Part shown: one piece after another, positions 8,294-17,495 of the stretch
Layout: each line of letters opens with the position of its first letter
Position numbering within the stretch: position 1 is the first letter of the stretch
Assembly (NCBI GenBank): GCA_002284915.1
Contig: CP015606.1
Location: 868,001-932,000, forward strand
Direction: 5' to 3'
Source: Actinobacteria bacterium IMCC26077
Lineage (GTDB): Bacteria > Actinomycetota > Actinomycetes > Nanopelagicales > Nanopelagicaceae
Length of the DNA stretch: 64,000 bases
Translations under genes and position numbers: made by a program
The notes under the pieces: model-generated
The model's database searches: none
Seen by the model: the letters and a program-made list of their open reading frames with translations, nothing else
What the model was told of the DNA's origin: nothing

Positions 8294-9526
8294 ATGAGCC
8301 TTGAGCAACGTCATAGTAAGCAGAGCGCCACACTCAAGAAGTTAGCGACAGCACAAACCCTCTCTGGACTTGGCGTAACGGGAACTTTTGCTGCCGGTTC
8401 GTTGCTCGTCGTGCAGATCACCGGATCTGAAGCGCTGGCCGGACTCGTGCAGACATCGACAGTGGTCGGTGCTGCACTTCTTGCGCTTCCCCTAGCGCGT
8501 TGGACGGATCTAGGCGGACGGCGGCGTTCGCTAGGTTTTGGTTACTTCCTTGGCGCACTCGGTGCTACTTTCGCATTTATTGGGGGAGTGCAGCGAATCT
8601 TTCCCTTGATTCTCATCGGTGCAGCAATGATTGGTGGCGCCTCTGCTGCCGGTTATCAAGCTCGATTTGCTGCAGTCGATCTCTCTGATGATCAACACCG
8701 CGCGCGCGATCTCTCGATGGTCGTGTGGGCTTCAACAGTGGGATCAGTACTCGGCCCGAATCTGATGGAACCTGCCGGAAATTTCGCTCGATCAATTGGC
8801 TTACCAAAATTAGTCGGCCCCTATCTCGTAGCAATCATCATGCTCACCCTTGCCGCCACGATGATCACCGTCTTTCTTAAGCCAGATCCTTTCCTGTTGG
8901 CTCGCGAAGAGCGCGGTGAGGTTTACGCGCGTCAGAAGCGGGCCTTTCGACAAGCCTTTGCCACCATTAAGACGATTCCGAGAGCATGGTTAGCGCTCCA
9001 TGCAATCGTGATTGGACATATCACGATGGTCACCATCATGGTGATGACTCCAGTACATATGGCGCATGTCGATGTCTCACTGCGATTAATCGGATTGGTA
9101 ATCAGTGTTCATGTTCTTGGTATGTACGCGCTTTCGCCGGTCGTAGGACGCATCGTCGACCGAATCGGTCGGATTCCGACGATCATGGTGGGAGTGGTAA
9201 TTCTCCTTGCCAGTGCGATTATCTCTGGATTGGCTTACGCCGATGCGGTAGTGCAATTAGGAATTGGACTCTTTCTTCTGGGATTAGGTTGGTCTTGCAC
9301 GTTGATTGCCGGCTCTACGCTCCTTGCCGAATCACTCCCGGATGAGGTCAAAGCATCAGGGCAAGGGCTATCAGATTTATGTATGAATGGTGGCGGCGCA
9401 CTTGGTGGTGCGCTCGCGGGAATCGTGATTGCGTTCTCTAGTTACGGTTGGCTCTGCGCAATCATGGCCCTTCCCGTTTGTTACCTCGGATTCAAGGCGT
9501 GGCGACTGCGCGCTACTTCGAAGTAA
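8294..9526 (+). CDS. MFS transporter
   Basis: A membrane protein of 410 residues with about twelve hydrophobic segments and the MFS loop motif after TM2 ([16 protein letters not shown], a 'GxLaDrxGrrr' variant). A second such loop ([18 protein letters not shown]) marks the second half, so it is a complete single-unit exporter-like MFS protein. It starts 12 bases after parE and is probably cotranscribed; no ribosome site is obvious. Its 3' end overlaps the convergent parC by 14 bases. Substrate unknown. Confidence 0.85.
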   Translation: MSLEQRHSKQSATLKKLATAQTLSGLGVTGTFAAGSLLVVQITGSEALAGLVQTSTVVGAALLALPLARWTDLGGRRRSLGFGYFLGALGATFAFIGGVQRIFPLILIGAAMIGGASAAGYQARFAAVDLSDDQHRARDLSMVVWASTVGSVLGPNLMEPAGNFARSIGLPKLVGPYLVAIIMLTLAATMITVFLKPDPFLLAREERGEVYARQKRAFRQAFATIKTIPRAWLALHAIVIGHITMVTIMVMTPVHMAHVDVSLRLIGLVISVHVLGMYALSPVVGRIVDRIGRIPTIMVGVVILLASAIISGLAYADAVVQLGIGLFLLGLGWSCTLIAGSTLLAESLPDEVKASGQGLSDLCMNGGGALGGALAGIVIAFSSYGWLCAIMALPVCYLGFKAWRLRATSK

Positions 9527-11012
9527 AAAGGAAGGTTCGACGCGGCGTTGCGAACTTCTTCCCCTCTTCTTTCAATTCGAGCGATACTTGAGCTCGAATT
9601 GAAGCATCATCTTTAAGTAGGGCATTGAGCGCCGCTATCGTCTTCTTCAACTCTTTCTCTTCGCTATCAAGCTCCAACTTGGAGAATTTGGTGAGGCGAC
9701 GAAGTGGCATCTCAAGGATGTAGTTAGCTTGGATTTCAGAGAGTTTGAAGGTGCTTATCAATCCTTTGCGTGCCGCTTCTGTATCATCGCTCGCACGGAT
9801 CAATTTAATGACCTTATCGATATCGATGATTGCCTTGAGTAGGCCTTCGACGATGTGCAGACGATCTTTCGCCCGCTCTCGGCGGAATTTGGAGCGACGA
9901 GTGACGACAACGATTCGATGATCGATGTAGACCTGCAATAGCTCTTTGAGGGACATCGTTTTTGGTTGGCCATTGACGAGGGCAACCGCGTTGATAGAGA
10001 ACGACTCTTCCATGGGGGTGAGGCGGTAGAGATTGGTGAGAATTTCCTCTGGGTCGTACCCCGTTTTAGCTTCAACGATGATCCGAGTGCCATTCTTGCC
10101 ATCGGATAGATCGATGATGTCAGAAATCCCTTGAATCTTCTTCGCTTTTACTAAGTCGGCGATTTTCTCGACGACTTTTTCTGGACCGACATTAAAAGGC
10201 AGCTCGGTGATGACGATTCCTTGCTTACGCGCAGAGACCTTATCGACGAATGCAGTTGCTTGGACTTTGAATGCACCTTTGCCCGTCTCGTACGCCTCAA
10301 GGATTCCCTCGGTGTCGACGATCTTTCCGCCAGTAGGAAAGTCTGGCCCTGGAAGATGTTTCATTAGCGATTTAAGAGTCGCATTGGGGTTGTCAATCAA
10401 GTGACATGTTGCAGCAACCACCTCGCCAACATTATGTGGCGCCATATTCGTTGCCATACCGACTGCGATTCCCGTTGCGCCATTGATGAGCAGGTTGGGA
10501 AGCGCCGCGGGGAGTACTCGTGGCTCTTTCATCTGCCCGTCATAGTTCGATGCAAAGTCGACGGTATCTTCATCGCTCTCTTCAACCATCGTGAGAGCGG
10601 CGGGGGCTAATCGCGCTTCGGTGTAACGCATCGCCGCCGGCCCGGCATCGAGTGAGCCAAAGTTTCCATGGCCATCAACGAGAGTCAGCCGCATGGAGAA
10701 GCTCTGCGCCATGCGCACGAGTGCGTCATAGATCGCACCATCACCGTGCGGGTGGAGCTTTCCCATCACCTCGCCGACGACGCGAGCGCTCTTCACGTGC
10801 CCCTTATCTGGACGTAAACCCATCTCCGCCATCTGGAAGAGGATCCGACGATGGACAGGTTTTAATCCATCGCGTGCATCCGGAAGGGCTCGGGAGTAGA
10901 TGACCGAATACGCATACTCCAGGAAGGAATCTGACATCTCTGCATTCACATCGATATCAATGACGCGTCCGACTGAAGGTGGCGGGGGTGGTGCGCTCTT
11001 AGTTTTAGCCAT
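9513..11012 (-). CDS. parC: Topoisomerase IV subunit A (ParC) lacking the C-terminal domain
   Basis: Breakage-reunion subunit partner of ParE. The GyrA/ParC core is complete: [24 protein letters not shown], the catalytic Tyr in [10 protein letters not shown] (near residue 128), [14 protein letters not shown], the tower region and the coiled coil with [16 protein letters not shown]. The protein stops at 499 residues, right after [11 protein letters not shown], where other ParC/GyrA proteins continue about 300 residues into a beta-pinwheel with GyrA-box repeats. No reading frame beyond the stop encodes such a domain; the MFS gene occupies that DNA. It should cleave and reseal DNA but lack the DNA-wrapping or selectivity domain. 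Confidence 0.88.
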   Translation of the reverse strand: MAKTKSAPPPPPSVGRVIDIDVNAEMSDSFLEYAYSVIYSRALPDARDGLKPVHRRILFQMAEMGLRPDKGHVKSARVVGEVMGKLHPHGDGAIYDALVRMAQSFSMRLTLVDGHGNFGSLDAGPAAMRYTEARLAPAALTMVEESDEDTVDFASNYDGQMKEPRVLPAALPNLLINGATGIAVGMATNMAPHNVGEVVAATCHLIDNPNATLKSLMKHLPGPDFPTGGKIVDTEGILEAYETGKGAFKVQATAFVDKVSARKQGIVITELPFNVGPEKVVEKIADLVKAKKIQGISDIIDLSDGKNGTRIIVEAKTGYDPEEILTNLYRLTPMEESFSINAVALVNGQPKTMSLKELLQVYIDHRIVVVTRRSKFRRERAKDRLHIVEGLLKAIIDIDKVIKLIRASDDTEAARKGLISTFKLSEIQANYILEMPLRRLTKFSKLELDSEEKELKKTIAALNALLKDDASIRAQVSLELKEEGKKFATPRRTFLFTSK

Positions 11013-11107
11013 GGCGCAATTCTCGCTGGTTTATCTCGAATTATTTGGGAGGCAACGCCTACGCAGAGGCATGTTGTAGATTTCACAGGTGCGAAGTGAA
11101 CGTCCTC

Positions 11108-12196
11108 ATGAGTGAGCAAGTGCTGATCTCCGATATCAGCCGTGCGCTTTTCGCATCACTCGGGTTACCGGTCGCATCACGACTGTCAATTGCGCCTTCA
11201 CCAGGGATCGAAATTCTCTTCTTGATTGATGGATTAGGAGCACAATCGCTCGAGCGTTATCGAGATGCTGCTCCACATATCACCGCGATGACATCTATGG
11301 GCGCTGCTCGAAGTGAGTTTCCTTCGACTACTGCGACCTCGTTAACCAGTATTGGTACCGGGTTACATCCAGCAGAACACGGGATGCTGGGGTACACCGT
11401 CAGGATTCCTTACAGCGATAATCGATTACTCAATGCACTTAAGTGGGATTCACGGGTCGATCCAGTGATTTGGCAATCGCGTGAGACTCTTTTCGAACAC
11501 GGCGCTCGGCTGGGAATTCGCTCATTTAACATCTCAGCTGAACGCTACGCAGGAACCGGATTCACCGAGGCTGCACTGAGGGGTGCAACTTTTCTTGGCG
11601 CAAATACTTTTGATCGGATGCTCGAACAGTTGCGAGTTGCAACCGCGCATCGACCGGCGTTTATCTACCTCTACATCAATGATGTTGATGCCGCTGGCCA
11701 CGAATTCGGTGTCGGTTCACCTGAGTGGCTTGATGCGCTGACCACGGCTGATGATTTTGTTGCGCTATTGCGCACCAACCTGCCAGCGGGAGTGCGCCTG
11801 ACTCTCACCTCTGATCATGGAATGCTCAATGCCCAGGAACAGATAATGATTGATGGAGAGCTCGCGCGAGATCTCACCTTGATAGGCGGCGAGCCAAGGG
11901 CGCGACATATCTATATCGAGGCTGGACGAGAGCGCTATGTGCACGACACGTGGCAGAGACGGTTAGGAGAGCGAGCCGATCTCTTCCTCAAGAACGAGGC
12001 GATCGCGCAGAATCTTTTTGGCTCCGACCCCACGACACAGACAGTTGATCGAATGGGAGATCTCATTGTGATCCCACGTGGTGAGTTAGTGCTTATTGAA
12101 CCGGCGCGCAAACATATGGAGGGAGCGATGATTGGTCACCATGGTGGTCTGACCGATATCGAACGGGCTATTCCTCTTTTTTCTTTCCAAACATAA
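11108..12196 (+). CDS. Alkaline phosphatase-superfamily phosphodiesterase
   Basis: Type I phosphodiesterase/nucleotide pyrophosphatase family. Metal and nucleophile motifs are in order: FLIDGLGAQ (first Asp), EFPSTTATSLTSIGTG (Thr nucleophile region), DVDAAGHEFG, LTSDHGM and GHHGG. There is no clear signal peptide, so it is probably cytosolic. ATG 11108 is chosen because upstream codons in the longer frame look non-coding; GTG 11096 is possible. The substrate is unknown. Its end overlaps the convergent sepH by 29 bases. The same gene pair neighbours sepH in other actinomycetes. Confidence 0.8.
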   Translation: MSEQVLISDISRALFASLGLPVASRLSIAPSPGIEILFLIDGLGAQSLERYRDAAPHITAMTSMGAARSEFPSTTATSLTSIGTGLHPAEHGMLGYTVRIPYSDNRLLNALKWDSRVDPVIWQSRETLFEHGARLGIRSFNISAERYAGTGFTEAALRGATFLGANTFDRMLEQLRVATAHRPAFIYLYINDVDAAGHEFGVGSPEWLDALTTADDFVALLRTNLPAGVRLTLTSDHGMLNAQEQIMIDGELARDLTLIGGEPRARHIYIEAGRERYVHDTWQRRLGERADLFLKNEAIAQNLFGSDPTTQTVDRMGDLIVIPRGELVLIEPARKHMEGAMIGHHGGLTDIERAIPLFSFQT

Positions 12197-12911
12197 TCTC
12201 ATCCCACGAAGGAACTTTTGCTCGGGCGACGACACCGTCGCGAGCTGCATCTGAAGTTGGCTCGACCTCTTCGCGAACTGCTGTCAATCGTGGCGCCTCA
12301 CGCGGCTCCTGTTCCGATCCACCGCCGAGTAGCTCGGTGGGAAGTTGTGACCGGACCTTCTCTTGAGGTGATCGATCATCACCACTAATCCATCGAGCGC
12401 CCTCATCGCGCGCTGCGAGCGTTCGTTTATTGGTATCGAGAATCCACTCGCCGCTGCTCTGACCATCACGAGTGGGGTAGTGGACAGTAATAATCCAGGT
12501 GCCGTCCTCTTGTCGATATCCATTCCATTCCAGCGTTCCAAGATCAACACCTCGCGCGCCAAGACGTTCATTAACAACTTCACGTAATGAGAGATCGTTA
12601 CGCCCCCGTTTGATCTGGGTATCGAGAGCATGAGAGATGATGTGATTACGTTCATGGAGAATAGGACCAGCAAAGCGCTCGATCTTTTCGAGGGAGGTAC
12701 CGCTACTTTCGGAAATCTCCCGCGGAGATTGGCCAGAACGCAAGCGCGCTTGGATCTCTTTAATTGAAAGCTCGCCACTGCCCGCTGGCGGAACGGAGAT
12801 CAACGTTGGATGGGGAGCGCTCTTTCGTTCGGCGCGATACTTATTACCTGATGAGTCGGTGAGGAGAATTGACTCTCCATCATCACTGACTATCCGAAGG
12901 TCTCGCTCCAT
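12168..12911 (-). CDS. sepH: Cell-division protein SepH (DUF3071)
   Basis: SepH stimulates FtsZ assembly in Actinobacteria. The N-terminal DUF3071 pattern is present (ERDLRIVSDDGESILL, KYRAERK), followed by a helix-turn-helix (SIKEIQARLRSGQSPREISE, SLEKIERFAGPILHER) matching SepH HTH sequence. A second conserved part (WNGYRQEDGTWIITVHY) precedes a variable tail. ATG 12911 is preferred to the longer frame because it gives the usual SepH N-terminus and has TAGAGT eight bases upstream. It is divergent from the inositol monophosphatase gene with a 35-base gap. Confidence 0.85.
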   Translation of the reverse strand: MERDLRIVSDDGESILLTDSSGNKYRAERKSAPHPTLISVPPAGSGELSIKEIQARLRSGQSPREISESSGTSLEKIERFAGPILHERNHIISHALDTQIKRGRNDLSLREVVNERLGARGVDLGTLEWNGYRQEDGTWIITVHYPTRDGQSSGEWILDTNKRTLAARDEGARWISGDDRSPQEKVRSQLPTELLGGGSEQEPREAPRLTAVREEVEPTSDAARDGVVARAKVPSWDEIMFGKKKEE

Positions 12912-12919
12912 AACACCGA

Positions 12920-12925
12920 ACTCTA
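12920..12925 (-). promoter_or_regulatory. -10 TAGAGT of sepH
   Basis: Read on the minus strand, TAGAGT lies eight bases before the sepH ATG, giving an almost leaderless transcript; it is back to back with the promoter of the IMPase gene. Confidence 0.45.
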
Positions 12926-12934
12926 GTAGGCCAT

Positions 12935-12940
12935 TAGGAT
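12935..12940 (+). promoter_or_regulatory. -10 TAGGAT of leaderless IMPase gene
   Basis: TAGGAT lies exactly six bases before the ATG at 12947. Confidence 0.6.
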
Positions 12941-12946
12941 TAATAC

Positions 12947-13750
12947 ATGGAACTTGCGGCAGAACTCGAAGCAATAGCGATTGATATCGTGCGCGCTGCC
13001 GGAGCGCTGCTCATCAACCGCCCAGACTCCTTGAAAGTCGAGACGAAGTCGAGCGCGGTCGATGTCGTCACTGAAATGGATCGCGCGAGCGAGGCGCTCG
13101 TCACGCAATACCTCGCCCAGCATCGCCCAGGAGATGGCTTACTCGGTGAAGAGGGGGCAAATCTCGCCACCACGACGGGTATTTCTTGGATCGTCGACCC
13201 TATTGATGGCACCGTCAATTATCTATACGGACTTCCCGGCTGGAATATCTCTATTGCTGCCACTCGAGATGGCCACACTCTCGCCGGCGCAGTCTTTGCT
13301 CCGCTCCTGGCCGGTGGCTCGCTCTGGAGCGCCCATAAAGGTGGCGGTGCCAACCTTCGACGAGGGGACGGTCAAGCGCAACGAATTCGCGCCAATGCCA
13401 ACGTCCCGCTTCACTTGGCACTCCTTGCCACCGGTTTCTCTTATTCGACCCAGACTCGGAAGAAACAAGGGGAGCGTTTTGCAACCTTGATTCCGCAAGT
13501 TCGGGATATCCGACGGATGGGGGCAGCGGCGGTCGATCTCTGCCTGGTCGCTTCCGGGATGGTCGATGGCTATTTCGAAGAGGAGCTCTCTGCCTGGGAC
13601 CTGGCTGCAGGTGAGTTAATTGCTACAGAGGCGGGTGCGCTCGTCACCAACGCCTCTGGCGGTCCGGCAGGCAGGGATATGGTCGTGGCGGCTCACCCCA
13701 GCCTCCACCGCGAAATCCTCGCGCTCCTCGGGGGCGTGGCTCAGTGGTAG
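12947..13750 (+). CDS. Inositol monophosphatase family protein
   Basis: A metal-dependent sugar phosphatase of the IMPase/SuhB fold. Motifs in order are DVVTEMDRASEALV, LLGEEG, WIVDPIDGTVNYLYGLP (the metal-binding DPxDGT) and the C-terminal WDLAAGELIATEAGA. Length 267 is typical. With Ino1 elsewhere in the window it could dephosphorylate inositol-1-phosphate to myo-inositol for phosphatidylinositol mannosides, although family members also act on histidinol phosphate or fructose bisphosphate. Transcription is probably leaderless (TAGGAT six bases before ATG). Confidence 0.88.
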   Translation: MELAAELEAIAIDIVRAAGALLINRPDSLKVETKSSAVDVVTEMDRASEALVTQYLAQHRPGDGLLGEEGANLATTTGISWIVDPIDGTVNYLYGLPGWNISIAATRDGHTLAGAVFAPLLAGGSLWSAHKGGGANLRRGDGQAQRIRANANVPLHLALLATGFSYSTQTRKKQGERFATLIPQVRDIRRMGAAAVDLCLVASGMVDGYFEEELSAWDLAAGELIATEAGALVTNASGGPAGRDMVVAAHPSLHREILALLGGVAQW

Positions 13751-13804
13751 CCAACTTACCTTCCCGTAACCTACGGTTTAGTAAGTTAGCGAGGGAGGTC
13801 CGCG

Positions 13805-14770
13805 TTGGGTAGCTATCGACCAGAGATTCAATCGCGATTGATTCGAGATCTCGAACCGGTCGTTGCCACCGAGCTCGAACGCCACTTAGCAACGCAGAAG
13901 AATTGGTACCCCCATGAATATGTGCCCTGGAGTGAGGGGCGCACCTTTGCTGGACCACTTAATGGTGATGCGTGGGAGGCAAAAGACTCTCGTCTAACCG
14001 CGGTAGCTCAAGATTCGCTCGTGATTAATCTATTAACTGAAGATAACTTGCCGAGCTATCACACTGAGATTGCAATTGCGATGGGACAAGATGGCGCTTG
14101 GGGTAATTGGATAAATCGCTGGACTGCAGAAGAGGCGCGCCATGGCATCGTCCTTCGCGATTACTTAATGGCAACTCGCGGGGTCGATCCCACTGAGCTA
14201 GAAGATCTCCGAATGGCCCATATGTCAGTTGGCTATCAGACTCCCTACGAGGATGACATGTTGCATACCGTTGCTTATGTCACCTTCCAAGAATTAGCGA
14301 CTCGTATTTCCCATCGAAATACCGGAAAGATCTCTGCTGATCCGATCTGCGAGGGAATGCTGACTCGAGTCGCGCTCGATGAGAATTTGCATATGCTCTT
14401 TTATCGAAACTTGCTCGGAGCAGCGCTTAAGTTAGAACCTGAGGCAACGCTCGAGGCAATCGCAGATGTCTTGGAGAATTTTGCGATGCCTGGTTATGGA
14501 ATACCTGGCTTTGCGCGCAAGTCGGTTCAGATTGCGCTCGCCGGAATCTACGATTTAGATCTTCATCTCAATGAGGTCGTGCTCCCAGTCCTGCGCGCGT
14601 GGGGCGTCTTCGAGTTAACTGGGTTAAGTGGGGAAGGGGAGCGCCATCGAGGGCGGATCAGCGCGCTCATTGAGCGGACCAGCGCCGATGTCTCGCGATT
14701 TACCGAGAAGCGGGAAGCTCATTTTGACCGGTTGACCACCCGCGGGATTGAGTTTTTACGCCTTTCGTAA
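13805..14770 (+). CDS. Acyl-ACP desaturase (DesA-like)
   Basis: Soluble di-iron stearoyl-ACP desaturase family, introducing a double bond into ACP-bound acyl chains. The iron ligand motifs are TEDNLPSYH, WTAEEARHG and TRVALDENLHM; the last is usually D-E-x-R/N-H, so the ligand set is intact. Length 321 is normal. The TTG start at 13805 is supported by a strong GGGAGG ribosome site (spacing five). It is transcribed separately from the IMPase gene upstream. An inverted repeat TGGATG/CATCCA after the stop (about 14796-14814) might slow transcription but has no T tract. Confidence 0.88.
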   Translation: MGSYRPEIQSRLIRDLEPVVATELERHLATQKNWYPHEYVPWSEGRTFAGPLNGDAWEAKDSRLTAVAQDSLVINLLTEDNLPSYHTEIAIAMGQDGAWGNWINRWTAEEARHGIVLRDYLMATRGVDPTELEDLRMAHMSVGYQTPYEDDMLHTVAYVTFQELATRISHRNTGKISADPICEGMLTRVALDENLHMLFYRNLLGAALKLEPEATLEAIADVLENFAMPGYGIPGFARKSVQIALAGIYDLDLHLNEVVLPVLRAWGVFELTGLSGEGERHRGRISALIERTSADVSRFTEKREAHFDRLTTRGIEFLRLS

Positions 14771-14877
14771 GGAATACGGCAGACACGCGCCAGCTTGGAT
14801 GGAAATCTCATCCACGTTGGGCATAATGCGCGGGCAACGAGCGTTACACGGAGAGTAGAAAGGGGGCGATGCGCGCG

Positions 14878-15174
14878 ATGGCAACTGATTACGATTCCCC
14901 GCGGAAGACCGATGAAGAGCTCCATGAAGAGAGCCTTGAAGAGCTCAAAGCGCGTCAAGCCGACAAGAAATCTGGTCAAGTCGATGTTGATGAGGCTGAA
15001 GCTGCCGAGAACCTTGAATTACCTGGCGCAGATCTCTCCGGCGAAGAGCTCACCGTTCGCGTTCTACCTCGCCAAGTCGATGAGTTCACCTGTTCTAAAT
15101 GTTTCTTAGTTCATCACCGTTCTCAGCTAGTTAAGGGTGAGGGACCCACCGCAATCTGTCGCGAGTGCGCGTAA
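14878..15174 (+). CDS. DUF4193 small zinc-ribbon-like protein
   Basis: The 98-residue product begins MATDYDSPRKTDEELHEESLEELKAR in family style, has the core VDEAEAAENLELPGADLSGE and ends with CSKCFLVHHRSQL plus CREC, a likely Zn-binding CxxC/CxxC pair. The family is actinobacterial and of unknown function. ATG 14878 is preferred over ATG 14869 because the AAAGGGGG ribosome site abuts the latter. A CATAAT -10 candidate lies at 14822-14827, implying a roughly 45-base leader. Confidence 0.85.
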   Translation: MATDYDSPRKTDEELHEESLEELKARQADKKSGQVDVDEAEAAENLELPGADLSGEELTVRVLPRQVDEFTCSKCFLVHHRSQLVKGEGPTAICRECA

Positions 15175-15177
15175 ACT
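15172..15177 (+). promoter_or_regulatory. -10 TAAACT of leaderless thioesterase gene
   Basis: TAAACT overlaps the DUF4193 stop codon and lies seven bases before the ATG at 15185. Confidence 0.5.
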
Positions 15178-15184
15178 CGTAGCT

Positions 15185-15769
15185 ATGTCTCGGGTACCAA
15201 GTACAACACCGCCACCTGAGGCGCAGATTCCACCTCGACATCCCAAAGCTCCACTTCCCGGAACGAAGATCCCTTCACATTTTGGCCATTGCTTCGGCTG
15301 CGGCGATCTCCACCCGACCGGACTTCATCTCGTCGCTCACGCCGGTGAAGGTCAAGATCTCACCGCCACATTTACCGTCACTCATGATCATCAGGGTGCA
15401 CCCGGTTTGGCGCATGGCGGTTTACTCTCGCTCGCTTTCGATGAGGCGTTGGGAAAATTGATGTGGTTGATCAGATCTCCGGCAGTCACCGCCCGACTGG
15501 AGACCGATTTCCTCAAACCTGTTCCGATGGGATCAACGCTCTACATCACCGCCGAGATTGCCGGACAAGTCAATCGAAAGGTGTACACCCGAGCCGAAGG
15601 ACACCTAGAGAGTTTTGATGGACCAATTGCAGTTCGCGCTGCAGCGCTCTTTGTCATCGTTCCGATGAAGCATTTTCTTGAGAATGCCCCTCAGGAGTAC
15701 ATCAAGCATCTTCGTGAGCATCCGGAGTTACTTGCTTTCGTAGATCCGGATTTCGAGATTAATCCATGA
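15185..15769 (+). CDS. PaaI-family hotdog thioesterase
   Basis: Hotdog-fold acyl-CoA thioesterase. The core runs from [16 protein letters not shown] through [22 protein letters not shown], the family's HGG motif with its Asp/Glu, to [14 protein letters not shown]. The N-terminal 35 residues are Pro-rich and disordered. The ATG at 15185 is favoured over an upstream start inside DUF4193. The gene overlaps dut by four bases (ATGA), suggesting translational coupling. Substrate unknown. Confidence 0.85.
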   Translation: MSRVPSTTPPPEAQIPPRHPKAPLPGTKIPSHFGHCFGCGDLHPTGLHLVAHAGEGQDLTATFTVTHDHQGAPGLAHGGLLSLAFDEALGKLMWLIRSPAVTARLETDFLKPVPMGSTLYITAEIAGQVNRKVYTRAEGHLESFDGPIAVRAAALFVIVPMKHFLENAPQEYIKHLREHPELLAFVDPDFEINP

Positions 15770-16203
15770 CCGATCTGCTCATCCAACAATTAGATCCTGA
15801 GCTGCCACTGCCTAGGTTCGCTCAACCTGGTGATGCCGGGGCGGATCTTCATGCACGGGTCGATCTGGAATTAGCTCCAGGGGAGCGCGCTCTTATGCCA
15901 ACGGGTATCGCGATTGCGCTACCGCCGGGATTCGCTGCATTTATCCATCCTCGATCTGGACTTGCAATCCGCGATGGACTCTCCATGGTCAATGCTCCGG
16001 GCACAATCGATGCCTCCTACCGCGGTGAGATCTCGGTAATTCTCATCAATCTAGATAGTTCGAAGAAGATCGCTATTAAACGAGGTGATCGGGTCGCGCA
16101 GTTAGTGATTCAACGTATCGAGAACGTTAACTTTCTTCCAGTCACTCATTTACCAGGCACGGATCGTGGCGTCGGTGGCTTTGGCTCCACCGGGAAGCAA
16201 TGA
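15766..16203 (+). CDS. dut: dUTP diphosphatase (Dut)
   Basis: Homotrimeric dUTPase that converts dUTP to dUMP and pyrophosphate, limiting uracil misincorporation. All five motifs are visible: [40 protein letters not shown] and the C-terminal [10 protein letters not shown]-loop-like arm. Length 145 is typical. It overlaps the thioesterase gene by four bases and is followed by DUF3159; the DUF3710 and OB-fold genes often found between dut and DUF3159 in larger actinomycetes are missing here. Confidence 0.95.
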   Translation: MTDLLIQQLDPELPLPRFAQPGDAGADLHARVDLELAPGERALMPTGIAIALPPGFAAFIHPRSGLAIRDGLSMVNAPGTIDASYRGEISVILINLDSSKKIAIKRGDRVAQLVIQRIENVNFLPVTHLPGTDRGVGGFGSTGKQ

Positions 16204-16214
16204 AGTAGCCGATC

Positions 16215-16832
16215 ATGAGTGAAGAGCAGAAGAAGAAAGTTCTCGAAGCTTTTGGTGGCAAGCGTGGTCTGATTGATTCTGGCGTTCCTGCGCTCGTCTT
16301 TCTCATTGTCTTCAATGTTCGCGACTCGCTGCGCGATGCTATCTATGGCGCACTCGCCCTCTCAGTCGTGCTCACGCTCTGGCGATTGATTCGTCGCGAC
16401 ACGCTTCAACATGCGCTCTCGGGGATTGTTGGCGTTTTTATTTGCGCCTGGTTCGCGCGCAACAGTGGGAAGGCTGAAGATTTCTATCTCCCAGGGTTGA
16501 TTACCAATGTCATTTACGGAACGGTCTATCTCATCGCCAATCTCGCTGGCTTTCCGATTCTCGGTTTAATGCTCGGACCGATCCTTGGTGAGAATCTTGC
16601 TTGGCGTAAAGATCCGGCCCGTAAGCGGGCATATACCAACGCTAGTTGGCTCTGGGTTGGCCTGTTCATCTCACGATTAATCGTGCAATACCCGCTCTAT
16701 AAATCGGGGAATGTCGATCTCCTTGGTATCGCACGACTAGCGATGGGTTATCCGCTCTTTCTCGCTGTTGCTTGGGGGAGCTGGTTGATTATTCGAGCGG
16801 TCCCGGTAACAAAACCTGAAGATTCACCGTAG
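16215..16832 (+). CDS. DUF3159 membrane protein
   Basis: A 205-residue actinobacterial membrane protein with about five to six hydrophobic segments, including PALVFLIVFNVRDSLRDAIY and SWLWVGLFISRLIVQYPLYK, which fit the DUF3159 family. The family is typically encoded beside dut and the trkA pair, as here, but its function is not known. It probably belongs to the thioesterase-dut transcription unit and ends four bases from the convergent trkA gene. Confidence 0.82.
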   Translation: MSEEQKKKVLEAFGGKRGLIDSGVPALVFLIVFNVRDSLRDAIYGALALSVVLTLWRLIRRDTLQHALSGIVGVFICAWFARNSGKAEDFYLPGLITNVIYGTVYLIANLAGFPILGLMLGPILGENLAWRKDPARKRAYTNASWLWVGLFISRLIVQYPLYKSGNVDLLGIARLAMGYPLFLAVAWGSWLIIRAVPVTKPEDSP

Positions 16833-16835
16833 AAA

Positions 16836-17495
16836 CTATCGAGGAGCGAAACAGCTCTGTAAGTTCTTTTCAGCTCCTGCTGCTGCGACAAAGAGCAGCT
16901 CATCTCCGGCAGCGAATGCATCTGTCGGTTGCGGCGCGATAACTCGACCATCGCGCAAGATGGCGGCAAGGGCGCACTCATCTGGCAACGTCACTTCATT
17001 GACTTGCTTTCCGATACATGGACTCGCTTCAGGGAGCGTAATTTCGACCAAGCTGGCATCGCCCTCACTGAGTGAGAAGAGTTTGACTAGATCGCCAACG
17101 GATACCGCCTCTTCCACCAATGCTGAGAGCATTCGCGGCGTTGAGACCGATACATCTACGCCCCATGAGCCATCAAATAACCACTCATTCTTCGGGTGAT
17201 TGACTCGAGCAACCACGCGGGGCACGCCATATTCGGTCTTGGCCAAGAATGAGACGACGAGGTTAACTTTGTCATCGCCAGTAGCAGCCACTAAAACATT
17301 GCACATCTCAAGCTTTGCATTATCGAGCGAGACGATTTCGCAGGCATCGGCGAGTAACCAATCTGCATCGGGAACAGATTCCATCTTCATCGCCTTGGGA
17401 TCTTTATCGATAAGTAGAACTTCGTGCCCGTTACTCAAAAGCTCCCGAGCGATAGATCGGCCGACATTTCCGGCGCCAGCAATAGCAACGCGCAC
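16836..17495 (-). CDS. trkA: TrkA potassium-channel regulatory protein (CeoC-like)
   Basis: A Trk/Ktr-type K+ uptake regulator. It has an N-terminal RCK/TrkA-N Rossmann domain (VAIAGAGNVGRSIARELLSNGHEVLLID) and a C-terminal TrkA-C domain (PSPCIGKQVNEVTL-type segment near residue 150). Length 219 equals a single RCK unit, so the two adjacent genes probably form a heteromeric pair. It overlaps the upstream trkA by one base. No TrkH/TrkG membrane subunit is in the window. Confidence 0.88.
   Translation of the reverse strand: MRVAIAGAGNVGRSIARELLSNGHEVLLIDKDPKAMKMESVPDADWLLADACEIVSLDNAKLEMCNVLVAATGDDKVNLVVSFLAKTEYGVPRVVARVNHPKNEWLFDGSWGVDVSVSTPRMLSALVEEAVSVGDLVKLFSLSEGDASLVEITLPEASPCIGKQVNEVTLPDECALAAILRDGRVIAPQPTDAFAAGDELLFVAAAGAEKNLQSCFAPR

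Noticed and set aside
9200-9526. Possibility that the ParC C-terminal domain is frameshifted beyond the stop
   Set aside because: The DNA past the stop encodes the MFS C-terminus on the other strand, and no frame on the parC strand shows GyrA-box or beta-pinwheel sequence.
14796-14814. Inverted repeat TGGATG/CATCCA as a terminator after the desaturase gene
   Set aside because: The stem is only six bases, has no following T tract and lies where the DUF4193 promoter is expected.
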